From Bolinopsis microptera (Eukaryota; Ctenophora; Tentaculata; Lobata; Bolinopsidae), in assembly GCF_026151205.1 (NCBI RefSeq), contig NC_087078.1, positions 5,907,675 through 5,971,674 on the forward strand: a stretch of 64,000 nucleotides of DNA. Direction: 5' to 3'. Within the stretch, counting starts at the first letter, position 1. Each line of letters begins with the position of its first letter. The notes beneath the pieces are model-generated. The model did not search any database and was not told the origin of the DNA. It worked only from the letters and a program-made list of their open reading frames with translations. Shown here in pieces: positions 23,001 to 32,865 of the stretch. A program made the position numbers and the translations under genes.

Positions 23001-26000
23001 GCCCAACCTTTGTACTCAACAAGAGAGCACACCACCCGTTAGTGCCAACCAGGCCACACCACGTGGAGGTTCGGAGAGGATTTCGTGACCCATATTCTAA
23101 TTACATTTCTAAAATGTTTTAAACCTATATCACCTTCATTAAAACGCTTTAATTCTATATAAATAGGTTTGCGAATATGAAGACACTAATGAAGACTACT
23201 ACTACTCTTCAACGCAAATATGGAAAAATTTAGTTACAAGATCAGATAAATGTGGTACTCACATAGTGGTACCATGTCTTAAAACTAACGGTATTTACAT
23301 TGTTTACATAATTGTGCTGACAACAAAGTTATGATTGTCTTAGCTTTCATGTAATAATTATTTCTTTTTCCATGGTCAATTTTAGATCTGTATTCTGTTT
23401 ATGATAAAAATATTTTCTATCTACGTATGTGCAATTCAAATAACGTTTACACATTTTAAAAGACAATTATAGCGATATTAATTCATAGTAATAAATCTGT
23501 GATGTTGTATTCAATTTCATAGGTATTGTATGTTCGGATACTGCATTAACATCTCTTCAGAATGCACGTTAGTGGATGTAAGAGGGAAAACTGGTTGTCG
23601 CTGGAACAATGAGACAAAAGCACTAACCATCTTTTACACAGTGAAACTAACAAATAAAGTGTGGACAGAAAAAGAAAGGGACGCTCTTGTAAACTTGCCT
23701 TTGATTGACTACCGGGGCGTGCCTTTGGCTGTAGAAATAAAGATTCCGTTTTATGATTGTTCTGGGGCTGAATGGAGATCCCGGATCAATTATCTCGGTA
23801 GGATGGAGTTTGATGCTGATTCCGATACGGTCATTCATATTGGTAAGAATAGTAATCACCTGTTCTTGTGTTTGTGAGCTGGTGTTGCAATTCGAGTAAT
23901 TTCTTCAAAAGTTTCAATATCATGCTTTTATAATTTATAACCAAACATATGGTACTACAAAATATGGTACTACTAAATATGGTACTACTAAATATGGTAC
24001 TTCATTGATTGTCATTGAAAGCTGGACGGTACCAGGCGGACGGCGGTTCTAATGACCAATTAAAACATATAAAATGATAGTGAATAATTTATAATATTTG
24101 ATGGACAGCGCTGTGACTTGATAACGAAACCTTGACTGGGCGCTTCGAATTCTCTTTACGAATCTTTCCTACTATCATGGTAGCCTGCAGAGTAGGTTTT
24201 ACTTTTAGTCCTATCTCCTGGAATATCTCCTGTACCCGCTCTTAAACATTCTCGTCCTTCTGTTCTGGCAGTCCAAATGGCAAATAATACAACGTTCCTG
24301 CTCCGATCCTCCTCCTGGGACCTGGATGTTACCTGGGGACCCTGCAGGCTATTATGTTCATAAACATAGAATATAAATTCGGCGGAATGACAGGCTGAGC
24401 GAGTCTGGCAGACCATAACGTTCTCCGCAGCAGCTTCACTGTATGACTTGAACTGTTCTTTCAAGTTGCTCTCCAATGAAGACTTGACCACAGTCTTTAC
24501 TCATACTGCGTCGAGCTGCTTGTCCTTCATGTTGTGGACAACCTGCTCCTGTAATACTAATTAGCTGATTACCGCCACGTCTGATTCTCGATAACTATTA
24601 GCTGGCTCTTGATGGAGCTCAGCTCAGCCTTCAGCTGATTCATTTTTTCCGCCCGAAACCGCACAGTGGAACGATTCAGAAAACAATAATACCAAAGTGT
24701 CCTTCATCGCACGTTTACACACTGCTGACGTCACGTCAACTGGAGCAGTGCACCCGACTTGTTCCATCGCTTTAGGTATCCAAGCAGAGAATTTCCCGAG
24801 CAGACCCTCCAACTGACAACTCCTTGTCGTTAACAGCTGTAGCCATGGCTTAAAAGCTATCAGCACACACAGTAATCTCGCCGTTAAACTAGGCGAGATA
24901 AGCAAGCTGATAACCCTAAGTCGAACCCTAAAGTGGTGTCAGAAATTTATTTGTTGTGTGATTTTTGCACCACTTGGGAATCCAAATTTCGGGACTTAAA
25001 GTTTTAAATCCTTGGCCAATTTTTAATTTCTTATTTTTAATACTGGTCAAAAAAGTGAACGGAAAAATTCAAATTTTTTCACTGTTCTCAAATTGATTCA
25101 TAAAATCCATTTTTCGGCCAACAGTTAAAAAACTGACCGAACTTTTCACAGCCGAAATTATTATTCTTACCCAAAATCTTGTGCAGAAAGAAAAAAAGGA
25201 AAAAGCCTCACTGGTCTGTACATTGGTATCGTTGTAGCGATTTTATTGGCAATTGGGGCAGCTATAGTCGTATATTACAGGTAAGATTGAAAATTAAAAA
25301 GCTGTAATAAAATGTATTGATCATACGATAGAAACTGATCCCTCAACTCTGATCTCTTGAAATTTGTGAGCTTAACACACAATATTCCCATACTGTCCAG
25401 AAAGGCGCTAATAGGAAGACTCAGGAATTAAACAGGAATCAGTGTAAACACCAAGAACTCAAGAATTGTGTGAGCGGTAGGGAGACAACCTTGAGCTTAA
25501 AGTTAATTACGATGTGTTGAGTAAGCCGTAAGGCAGATGCTACCTCATCAACAGCAGCTCAAACTATATCATGAAACTATACTTACTATCAAACTGTTGA
25601 TTGGACTCAAAAAGGACTAATTGACAAGTGAATTTATTTTGATTATTAAATTTATTTTATATGAGCAAATTTGGTATCATGTAAACATGGTGTTGAGGAG
25701 TATGTTAAATAGCATGCAGAATGTTACTAATAATAGATGTGGATTCTGGTGTAGTTGTACCATTGGGGAGTGTGTGTATTACTATACACAGATGTTTGGT
25801 TATTAATAATTATTATTATGAGTATTTTAACTAATTATAATTGAATATTATCAGTATTTTAACTAATTATAATTGAATATAATTAGTATTTTAACTAATT
25901 ATTATGGATGAAATTATTCATTATTATCAGTGTTCGGAGCTGTAGATTAGTTAATTAAAAAAATTTAACTGATATTAGTCAATAATCCAATAACAAATAA

Positions 26001-26244
26001 GGTTTGCGTAGTATTCCATATTAGTATTACTATTACAGATTACTTTGCATTCAAATTCGGATTTCGGGTACTAATATTATACTTCCGTTTAGTTCCGTAA
26101 GTAGTGTAGTGCTTTTTAGTTTTACGACCACACCGCGCCGCAAAAATTTAATTTAGCACATCATGTACCCTCTTTTCTTGCAGTATCAAGTTTAAAATTG
26201 GTTTTACTGTTCTCTTTACTGTTACAAACTCCATCACCTTTTAA
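16932..26244 (+). CDS. Multi-exon Ig-like type I membrane receptor (gene model)
   Basis: Twelve exons joined by matching GT/AG sites encode about five Ig-like domains, each with a Cys-x(n)-Trp-x(n)-Tyr-x-Cys or similar core, a Cys-rich juxtamembrane segment, one transmembrane helix (LYIGIVVAILLAIGAAIVVYY) and a short tail. Exons: 16932-17063, 17222-17532, 17951-18046, 18207-18904, 19224-19647, 19844-19946, 20581-20679, 20872-21017, 23167-23290, 23523-23842, 25187-25280, 26184-26244. Phases agree across all junctions except between exons 9 and 10. The signal-peptide exon was not found and should lie upstream of the hairpin repeat copy 1. A cell-surface recognition role is inferred from architecture only; no specific family is identified. 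Confidence 0.7.
17222..17532 (+). CDS. Ig receptor exon: end of Ig 1, start of Ig 2
   Basis: Acceptor GTTAACAG and donor CAA|GTAAGAG. Completes Ig 1 with FKCQGM, then has a Pro/Thr linker (VFPAKTTKAPADNEHTYED) and starts Ig 2 with HELVCQFPDS and VSWEF. Ends in phase 0. Confidence 0.75.
17951..18046 (+). CDS. Ig receptor exon: middle of Ig 2
   Basis: Acceptor CTTTCACAG and donor AAG|GTAAGA. Encodes 32 residues (SMVDQTWYTIDTKQ... FKITK), phase 0 at both ends. It bridges the VSWEF strand to the YSCSV strand of the next exon. Confidence 0.7.
18095..18194. mobile_element. Intronic 100-bp inverted-repeat element
   Basis: Ends ACCCCGATTTACCGC and the near-complement GTGGTAAATCGGAGTTTT, with a further GCGGTAAATCGGGG inside. 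It is a very short MITE-like insertion in the intron between 18046 and 18207. Confidence 0.45.
18207..18904 (+). CDS. Ig receptor exon: Ig 2 end, Ig 3, Ig 4 start
   Basis: The acceptor is the second AG of TTAGGTAG; the first would bring a stop into frame. Encodes DGKYSCSVTW (end of Ig 2), FPAMFMCSAVG ... FINCAVQW (Ig 3) and VYLELKCIADV ... PDFEWML (start of Ig 4). Donor GA|GTGAGT at 18905, phase 2. One large exon holds more than one domain, unlike typical one-exon Ig units. Confidence 0.8.
19224..19647 (+). CDS. Ig receptor exon: Ig 4 end, Ig 5
   Basis: Acceptor ATACCCAG was chosen because it restores phase (GA+A) with no stop; the upstream ATAG site would give a stop. Encodes YDVKCNVDYH (end of Ig 4), then Ig 5 from VGEDFDLVCLAYGPP to DGANLTCQ. 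Donor CAG|GTAAGT. Confidence 0.8.
19844..19946 (+). CDS. Ig receptor exon: end of Ig 5 and linker
   Basis: Acceptor TTCGGTTAG, donor ACAT|GTAAGA. Encodes VRLELEDYSFNVSKSLL then KSYYDCTKAPISSFDT; phase 0 to phase 1. Begins the Cys-containing juxtamembrane part. Confidence 0.7.
19956..20352. mobile_element. MITE with TACCTTATCGGTC ends, intronic
   Basis: A 397-bp element with about 28-bp inverted ends (TACCTTATCGGTCGTAATTA and the complement of TCATGACCGATAAGGTA), bounded by TA. The first 11 bases equal those of the pogo-like copies at 9039 and 12036, so it is probably mobilised by a related transposase, although the interior is different. No coding capacity. Confidence 0.75.
20374..20475. repeat. 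102-bp perfect palindrome without spacer
   Basis: 51-bp arms are exact reverse complements around the centre at 20424/20425 (ATTATTA|TAATAAT). It lies 22 bp after the MITE and inside an intron of the Ig receptor gene. It can form a full hairpin or cruciform. Confidence 0.9.
20581..20679 (+). CDS. Ig receptor exon, juxtamembrane
   Basis: Acceptor TTTCCCTCAG, donor GATG|GTAAGA. Encodes PGMSIEYTDNEGDRTAKVIC then PDDNVHGKYIIDG; phase 1 to phase 1. Confidence 0.7.
20872..21017 (+). CDS. Ig receptor exon, Cys-rich juxtamembrane
   Basis: Acceptor ACTTTTCAG, donor ACG|GTTAGT. Encodes TDYVKEESFCSKRTGAYEPP and ASCKFVYPFVYGTYEQVW, ending phase 0. Confidence 0.7.
21454..22100 (-). pseudogene. LINE relic with RNase H domain in intron
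   Basis: The minus strand shows RNase H pieces in order: KFLSDSQAAFKALNSTSF near 22040-21970, then in another frame FVPGH followed by a GKELAEEFAR-like segment near 21920-21860, and finally the C-terminal tail IGHSPLVYFQNV with a zinc-like CEHF...HLLYKC near 21700-21590. This order is typical of Jockey/I-type LINEs. Several frameshifts and stops make it a dead fragment lying antisense in the 21018-23166 intron of the receptor gene. Confidence 0.6.
22549..22850. repeat. Degenerate tandem duplication, about 152-bp period
   Basis: CCTGAAAAGTGGTTACTGGA with GTGCCAGGA and TCAGTGTGTCC recurs at about 22549 and 22701; a weaker CTGAAAG...TTTCCTGGTG block follows twice to 22960. Intronic and non-coding. 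Confidence 0.6.
23167..23290 (+). CDS. Ig receptor exon, acidic/Tyr segment
   Basis: Acceptor AAATAG, phase 0. Encodes VCEYEDTNEDYYYSSTQIW then LVTRSDKCGTHIVVPCLKTN. The donor is uncertain (AACG|GTATTT preferred): its phase does not fit the next exon, so a missed micro-exon or a different donor is likely. Confidence 0.5.
23523..23842 (+). CDS. Ig receptor exon, Cys-rich membrane-proximal domain
   Basis: Acceptor TTTCATAG, donor ATTG|GTAAGA. Encodes about 106 residues with CMFGYCINISSECTLV, KTGCRWNNETKALTIFYTVK and IKIPFYDCSGAEW. Ends phase 1, matching the transmembrane exon. No domain family is recognised. Confidence 0.75.
23947..24001. repeat. 15-bp tandem repeat
   Basis: Unit TATGGTACTACTAAA repeated about 3.6 times in the intron after 23842. 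Confidence 0.75.
24156..24905 (-). pseudogene. LINE ORF1-like relic in intron
   Basis: Minus-strand frames 24905-24624 and 24491-24156 read as one decayed protein: LLGKFSAWIPKAMEQVGC, then VVKSSLESNLKEQFKSYSEA and RSRNVVLF, where a frameshift replaces the expected GLPE-type sequence. The coiled-coil then RSxNVxxFG layout is typical of LINE ORF1 proteins. Stops separate the parts. It lies antisense in the intron before the transmembrane exon. Confidence 0.5.
25187..25280 (+). CDS. Ig receptor exon: transmembrane helix
   Basis: Acceptor CTTGTGCAG, donor CAG|GTAAGA. Encodes ERKKGKSLTG then the helix LYIGIVVAILLAIGAAIVVYY. It matches phase 1 of the preceding exon and ends phase 2. It is a stop-transfer segment of a type I protein. 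Confidence 0.8.
25822..25903. repeat. AT-rich tandem repeat
   Basis: GTATTTTAACTAATTATAAT is repeated about 2.7 times at roughly 32-bp spacing in the last intron. Confidence 0.7.
26184..26244 (+). CDS. Ig receptor terminal exon, short tail
   Basis: Acceptor TTTTCTTGCAG. It completes the split codon (AG+T, Ser) and encodes IKFKIGFTVLFTVTNSITF before TAA. The tail has no ITAM, ITIM or other signalling motif. An alternative longer tail from a different exon is possible. Confidence 0.5.
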
Positions 26245-26645
26245 GCTAGAACGATGCCCACAATAATCATACTACAATCTACCCAGAAAACCTTACCGCC
26301 TGCTGGGCTTGCTAGAGGTGATAGATTTTCAACAGCACGTTTGGCGTCGCGCGTCACATCGAGTTTACCTTTCGCACGCTGCATTTAGTTTAGTAGTCAT
26401 GACAACGACATGACTTTGCAAAGTTTAAAAGCTGTGACCTTTTATTTAGCCAAAAATCAAACTTTTCGGTTTAATTCAGAATCTAAGTTGTCCCAAATTG
26501 TGCTCCTGGGGAGCCTCCTTTAAATTTACGAGACGGACATTTTGTTGAAAACCGGAAGGTTCTATCTATTTTACTTTTGGAGATATTCCCCGGCTGGTAG
26601 GGTTTGCTGGGTGGAACAAGCGCGCCCGCAGCGGCGCGAAAGCAC

Positions 26646-27503
26646 TAGTAGAGGCTCTTACGGGCATTGTCTGCTCGATACGCTACGGACCCCAGATACA
26701 CCTTACTAGACGTATTTTTGACCGTAGAATCGATTAAAAGTGGTTTTAAGATGATTGGACTGACTTTTTGGGGGTAAAATCGCAAAAAACCGATTTTTGG
26801 GCAAAAAATAGGCCAAAAAACCATGTTTTTTGATATTTTGAACAAGTTAATTTTGTTGGCATGTCGGCAAAACTTGCATGGAGATAGCTAAAACACAGCC
26901 GCACAAGATGGTTTAAAAATTTGAAAAATCCCTCTATTTTTTTGGGGGTAAAAATCCAAAAAAGTGGTAAAAATTTTGACTTTTTTGCTTGAAGTTTGAA
27001 TAATTTTTTGCAGTTGTATTAAATCAACCCAAAAATAGTCACATCGTGTTTGCCTAAATTTTTCCTTTCCGAGAAGTACCCACTTCATATACTTTATCGA
27101 AGTTTGAATATTGTCCCTCCACAAGCGTTTTTGCCAAATTTTCGACGCGCACTACGCGCAAAAGCATTTAGTTGTTATCAATTGGCATCCGCGCGTTCAT
27201 CATAAATTTCAAACAGCTATAACTCGAGATTATGTCTGTTTTAGCTCATATTTTCACACCAAATAGAAAACAATGTGATCTTATTGCTGACAAAATATGA
27301 ATATAATTACTTTATTTGCCTTAGAGTAATAGACTGTCAAAGTTTAAAACGCGCATTGGTATAGCACGTGACTAATAAGGCCAAATTTATACTTCTTAAC
27401 ATATTATCGATCCTTAGACATCATACTATTGTGTCCAATTAGCGGTTAGGTCTCTAAACTCGTAGCAGAAAACACGTCTTTTTGCCCGTAAGAGCCTCTA
27501 CTA
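26646..27503. mobile_element. 860-bp inverted-repeat element, copy 1
   Basis: Ends TAGTAGAGGCTCTTACGGGC and its exact complement. AT-rich interior without an ORF, about 90% or more alike to the copy starting at 27512. Non-autonomous DNA transposon; superfamily not determined, since the target duplication is obscured by the TA at the tips. Confidence 0.75.
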
Positions 27504-27511
27504 CACCTGGT

Positions 27512-28374
27512 TAGTAGAGGCTCTTACGGGCATTGTCTGCTCGATACGCTAGGGACCCCAGATACACCTTACTAGACGTATTTTTAACCGTAGAATCGAT
27601 TAAAAGTAGTTTAAAAATGATTGGACTGAGTTAGCACCGTTAAAATTGCAAAAAAACCGATTTTGGGGCCAAAAATAGGCCAAAAAAGCATGTTTTTTGA
27701 TAATTTGAGCAAGTTAATTTTGTTGGCATGTCGGCAAAATTTGCATGAAGGTAGCTAAAAGACAGCCGCACAAGATGGTTAAAAAATTTTAAAAATCCCT
27801 CTATTTTAGTGCAGGCAAAAACCCAAAAAAAGTGGTAAAAATTTTGACTTTTTTGCTTGAAGTTTGAATAATTTTTTGCAGTTGTATTAAATCAACCCAA
27901 AAATAGTCACATCGTGTTTGCCTAAATTTTTCCTTTCCGAGAAGTATCCACTTCATATACTTTATCGAAGTTTGAATATTGTCACTCCGCAAGCGTTTTT
28001 GCCAAATTTTCGACGCGCACTACGCGCAAAAGCATTTAGTTGTTATCAATTGGCACCCACGCGTTCATCATAAATTTCAAACAGCTATAACTCAGCGAGA
28101 TTATGTCCGTTCTAGCTCATATTTTCACACCAAATAGAAAACAATGTGATCTTATTGCTGACAAAATATGAATATAATTTCTCTATTTGCCTTAGAGTAA
28201 TAGACTGTCAAAGTTTAAAACGCGCATTGGTATAGCACGTGACTAATAAGGCCAAATTTATACTTCTTAACATATTATCGATCCTTAGACATCATACTAT
28301 TGTGTCCAATTAGCGGTTAGGTTTCTAAACTTGTAGCAGAAAACACGTCTTTTTGCCCGTAAGAGCCTCTACTA
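27512..28374. mobile_element. 860-bp inverted-repeat element, copy 2
   Basis: Same termini and orientation as the copy at 26646, separated from it by only 8 bases. Differs by scattered substitutions and small indels. Confidence 0.75.
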
Positions 28375-28664
28375 TCGCATCGAACGACGATCGTTGCTTT
28401 GCTTCGCAGAGCAACGATCTCGACGGATTGACATCGTCAATCAAGTATTGATTATTCTATGGCAAATAAAATTCTTTTTTTCTTAAATTCTCTTTTTCTT
28501 AATTCTTGTTCATTTAATTGAAATATTACCGCCAGCGAGGAGCTGCAGCTGCGACTGCAAGCCGTGTTACCCACTTCCCTGTACTGTATTGTGATCAGCA
28601 TGAGTTTAATTAAAGTAATGTGTATCACTCGCTTCACTCGATCCGAAATTAAAGTATATAATCA
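28375..28664. other. Intergenic stretch with a 14-bp-stem hairpin
   Basis: GATCGTTGCTTTGC-TTC-GCAGAGCAACGATC near 28389 forms a hairpin with one mismatch and a TTC loop, the same loop as the GC hairpins of module B. No gene seen. Confidence 0.5.
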
Positions 28665-30018
28665 TTTGACCAAAACCCATAATCATGGGTAGAGTGAACC
28701 GCTGCCAGTGTCTCTCTTTTCCAAACAAAAGGAAATGATATTAATTTGAGGAACCGTCCGCAAATGCAAATTGATACCGAGAATGAAATCGGTCGCTCGC
28801 TTTTCCCATTCATTCACGGCTTACGAATTGTAATAAAGCTAATTCATTATTAAATGGGAAAAGCGAGCGACAGATTTCATTCTCGGTATCAATTTGCATT
28901 TGCGGACGGTTCCTCAAATTAATATCATTTCCTTTTGTTTGGAAAAGAGAGACACTGGCAGCGGTTCACTCTACCCATGATTATGGGTTTTGGTCAAATA
29001 TCATCTCTTTTTGATTTTAATGTCAGGATAATTTACACATTCGAAACTTCATTAATAAGGAGGTAATTTCAACGATTTCGAAATTCTGCCTTTGAAAACA
29101 TTTCCTTGTGTTTAGGTAGGTATATCTGTCGATAAACGACTGAATATGGCACTTTTTACTCATTCAAGTTGGCATTAAATTCATATATAATGCCATTTAA
29201 ATATCGTGGAAAGCAGAATATATTCGAAATCACGAATGAGCAAAATTCTCACCTTTCGCACGTGCAAACTTTGAGCGGACGTTGCGTGCGCATACAATAT
29301 TGAATCACCGTAAATTTTTGCATAGTGGTATTTAATATATAGTTTGATAAGCATGCAAAGTTTCAGAAGATTTCAAAAAGAACTTGGATCACAACGGGAC
29401 TCCAAAGTTGATAAAAATCGTGAAAATCAAAATATTTAGTGATTTTAGCTATTTTAAATCAATTTGGGCGTGTCCCCACGTGTGCAACTTTTAGATTTTT
29501 AACTTTAAAACTAGCCTATAACACAATTTACACCTTTAAGAAGCAAAATTGAGCTCCACAACCCAAGGGATGGCCCAACACCAGAGAATACTAATTCACA
29601 ACTTTTGTGTTTTTATAAAATTATTCTTCAAAAAAGCGCTAACTTCAATAGCAAATATCTTTATGAAGGAGCAAGGTAGAAAACTTTTCCGGTAGATTTT
29701 CGGAATGCTTGAACAATTATCTAAGGTAGAATGTCCTCAGATTTTGAATAAAATGACTCCTTAATGGTGTAAAATCGATTTGAAAAGTTGTTACTTTGTT
29801 AAAAATCAAGTTTTAAAAACACTTAATTTGATGACGTCATCAAGTGATGATGATGACGTTAAATTATTTTTCAATACAATGTAAACTAAAGCTTCAACGA
29901 TTATCTTTAAAACCTGTGGTTCGAGATGACTGTATCTTTTATACTTTCGAATCTACGGACACTTAAATGTAGGCTACAATTGACTGCCAAAGCGTCTATA
30001 CATATATACATATATATA
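28665..30018 (+). repeat. Hairpin repeat copy 2 (module A only)
   Basis: Palindromic head 28665-28998 and a body highly similar to copy 1, including TGACGTCA at 29832-29839. It stops in the TA microsatellite after GCGTCTATACATATA, where the head of the next copy begins. Module B is missing. Confidence 0.8.
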
Positions 30019-32137
30019 TTTTACCAAAACCCATAATCATGGGTAGAGTGGACCGCTGCCAGTGTCTCTCTTTCCCAAACAAAAGGAAATGATATTAATT
30101 TGATTGACCGTTCTCAAATGCAAAATGATACCGAGAATGAAATCGGTCGCTCGCTTTTCCCATTCATTCACGGCTTACGAATTGTAATAATTTTCGATTG
30201 ATTACATGTCAATCAGATGCTGTAAAAATCTCTTTGGGTTGCGTTCGGGTCGATACCTAGTATTTCGGGGTAAGGGACAAGGGTGGTAGTTATTACTTAT
30301 TGAACAAGCTGAAGTTTATTGAATCTTCATTGCCGAGTACAGCTGCCTTGGGGTAGTTCTTCTTAATCTATTAGTATTACAATTGTAAATGAATGGGAAA
30401 AGCGAGCGACCGATTTCATTCTCGGTATCATTTTGCATTTGAGAACGGTCAATCAAATTAATATCATTTCCTTTTGTTTGGGAAAGAGAGACACTGGCAG
30501 CGGTCCACTCTACCCATGATTATGGGTTTTGGTAAAATATCATCTCTTTTTGATTATAATGTCAGGGTACTTTATAAAGTCGAAACATAAACTGATATAT
30601 TCATTAATAAGGAGGAAGTTTCAACGATTTCGAAATTTTTCCTTTAAAAAACATTTCCTTGTGTTTAGGGAAGCATATCGGTCGATCACTGACTGAATAT
30701 GCCACTTAATACTCATTCAAGTTGGCATTAAATTCATATATAATGACATTAAACTGTCGTGGCAAAGCAGAATTTGTTGGAAATCACGAATGAGCAAAAT
30801 TCTCACCTTTCGCACGTGCAAACTTTGAGCGGACGTTGCGTGCGCATCCAATATTGAATCGCCGTAAATTTTTGCATGTAATTGTATTATATATAGTTTA
30901 ATAGGCATGCAAAGTTTCAAATTATTTCAAGAAGAACTGTAATCACAACGGCACTCTAAAGTAGACAGAAAATGACGAAAACAGCAATTTTCAGTGATTT
31001 TAGCAATTTTCTATCAATTTGGGCGTGTCCCCACGTGTGCAACTTTTCGATTTTCAACTTTAAAACTAGCCTAATGCACAATTTATACCTATAGGAAGCT
31101 GAACTGAGCTCCACAACCCAAGGCATGGCCCAACACCAGAGAATACTAAATCGCAAAATTGACGTTTTTATAAAATAATTCTTCAAAAAAGCACAAACTT
31201 CAATGACGAATATCTTTATGAAGGAGCAAGCTAGAAAAACTTTCCGGTAGATTTTCAGAATGCTTGAACAATTATCTAAGATAAAAATTTCCTCAGATTT
31301 TGAATACAATTACTCCTTAATGGTTTAAAATTAATTTTAAAAGTTATTACTTTGTCAAAAATCAAGTTTTAAAAACGGTTAACTTGATGACGTCATCAAG
31401 GGGTGTTTATGACGTCAAATAATTTTTTTATACAATGTAAACTAAAGTGTAAACAATTATTTGCAAGACCTGTGGTCGGAAATGGCTGTATCTTTTATAC
31501 TTTTAAATCTATGGACACCTAAATACAGGCTACAATTGACTGGCAAAGCGTCTATCCCTGAATATATGTATATGTATATATATGTATGTATGTATGTATC
31601 ACGACAATCTATCGTAAAACAGGGGTTCTAGAAAACCCATTTCCCGATGCTCCTGAAACCTGAAACTTTTTTTGCAGTCGATTTGGTCAACGTCTAGACG
31701 CCCTGAAAAATTTCAGATCTCTAACTCAATTTTAAGATGGTTTTTAAGGCACCTGAATATGGCGATTTTGGGTTTTTTACCGAATTTCGTATAACAGTGC
31801 TGGCGAGTATTTTATGCAAATTTCTTAAAAATCTCAACATAACTATTTTTTATTCCTGTCATCTTTGACATCAAATTAGAATGTTTTGAACTAAAAATAA
31901 ATCTGCTGAACGACTTCCGATGAGTCTTAATGCCTGAAAAACTCCTGCCGGAGGCGGCGGCCTTCGGCCGCCGCCTCCGGCCGGAGTGCACGCTTCGCGT
32001 GCACAAAAGAGGCTTGTAACGTGTACCAAAGGGGGTATAATAGTAAAGGGGGTATAATAGTAAAGGGGGTATAATAGTAAATGGGGAACATAGTATACCC
32101 ACAATAAATGCAACGGTCGTGCTTGCCAGCACTGTGA
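30019..32137 (+). repeat. Hairpin repeat copy 3 (A2+B2), left arm
   Basis: A variant subtype. The head is 519 bp (30019-30537), starts TTTTACCAAAACCC and has a loop enlarged to about 185 bp. The body has TGACGTCA at 31388-31395 within an 18-bp perfect palindrome (CTTGATGACGTCATCAAG). Module B2 (from about 31599) holds two adjacent GC hairpins (31947-31981, 31986-32004), three 17-bp GGGGGTATAATAGTAAA units (32031-32081) and the GTGAT end. Confidence 0.85.
31947..32004. other. Two adjacent perfect GC hairpins with TTC loops
   Basis: Stem 1: GCCGGAGGCGGCGGCC, loop TTC, exact 16-bp complement (31947-31981). Stem 2: GTGCACGC, loop TTC, GCGTGCAC (31986-32004). The same pair is present at 34545-34602 (inverted) and 56828-56885. 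Confidence 0.9.
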
Positions 32138-32138
32138 T

Positions 32139-32568
32139 ATATATACTTCACGACAATCTGTTGTAAAACAGGGGTTCCAGAAAACCCACTTCCCGATACT
32201 CCTGAAACTTGAAATTTTTTTACAGTCGATTTGGACAAGGTCTAGACGTTCTGCAAAGTTTCAGATCTCTAACTCAATTTTAACATGGTTTTTAAGGCAC
32301 CTGAATATGGCGATTTTGGGTTTTTTACCTAATTTCGTATAACATGCTGGCGCGTATTTTGCGCAAATTTCTTAAGAACCTCCACATAACTATTTCTTAT
32401 TCCTGTCATCTTTAACATTGAATTAGAATGTTTTGAACTTAAATATACCTGCTGAACTACTTTCGATGAGTCTTAATGCCTGGAAAACAATAAAGGGGAT
32501 ATAATAGTATAGGGGGTAAATAGTGTTGTGAATATAAGGGCAACGGTTATGCTTGCCAGCATTGTGAT
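32139..32568 (+). repeat. Module B1 copy, isolated
   Basis: Starts in a TA run with CTTCACGACAATCTG and ends CCAGCATTGTGAT. It lacks the GC hairpins of B2. It sits in tandem directly after the B2 module of the left arm. Confidence 0.8.
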
Positions 32569-32637
32569 ACAACGCCAAGCTAGTAATAGAGTTTTATGAA
32601 AGCACTCTGGCCAAGTCAGTGGATTCTTTTTACCTAA

Positions 32638-32865
32638 TTTTACCTCATCCCATTAAGGAACGCGCGCTGGGTAACAAGAAACCTAGCCAAAGTGGAAGTC
32701 GGCGCCCTCATTAAATTTTTGGAGAAAATCGCTCGCCAAAATTTGTTGGACCAGGACGATGTCCTAGCCTGGCAGCTCATTGCGCGTCGCAACGAGCTTC
32801 GTTGTTCGTCGACGTGCGACGAGCAACAAGAAAAATTGTGTGGCACGTCGGGTGGCACATCTTAA
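32638..32865 (+). other. Small ORF in palindrome spacer
   Basis: A 75-codon frame with no Met start and protein-like composition: VEVGALIKFLEKIARQNLLD, QDDVLAWQLIARRNELRC, then TAA. An antisense frame of 72 codons overlaps. No family recognised. GC content is higher than in the surroundings, so it may be a captured exon. Confidence 0.2.

Noticed and set aside
24914-25186. Possible inverted Helitron relic (AAGTGGTGTCA and CCTTGGCCAATTTTTA words as in 47591-47901)
   Set aside because: Only scattered words match and no ends are present; could be chance or a very old copy.
30717-31309. ORFs of 67 and 117 codons in module A (repeated at 35240-35832 and 51102-51742)
   Set aside because: Identity between arms is due to the inverted repeat; frames are not kept in other A modules and no domain is visible.
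31812-32238. Overlapping ORFs with PLYYYTPF repeats (also 34417-34737 and 56752-57116)
   Set aside because: They arise from the 17-bp GGGGGTATAATAGTAAA minisatellite and GC hairpins of module B2, in several frames at once.
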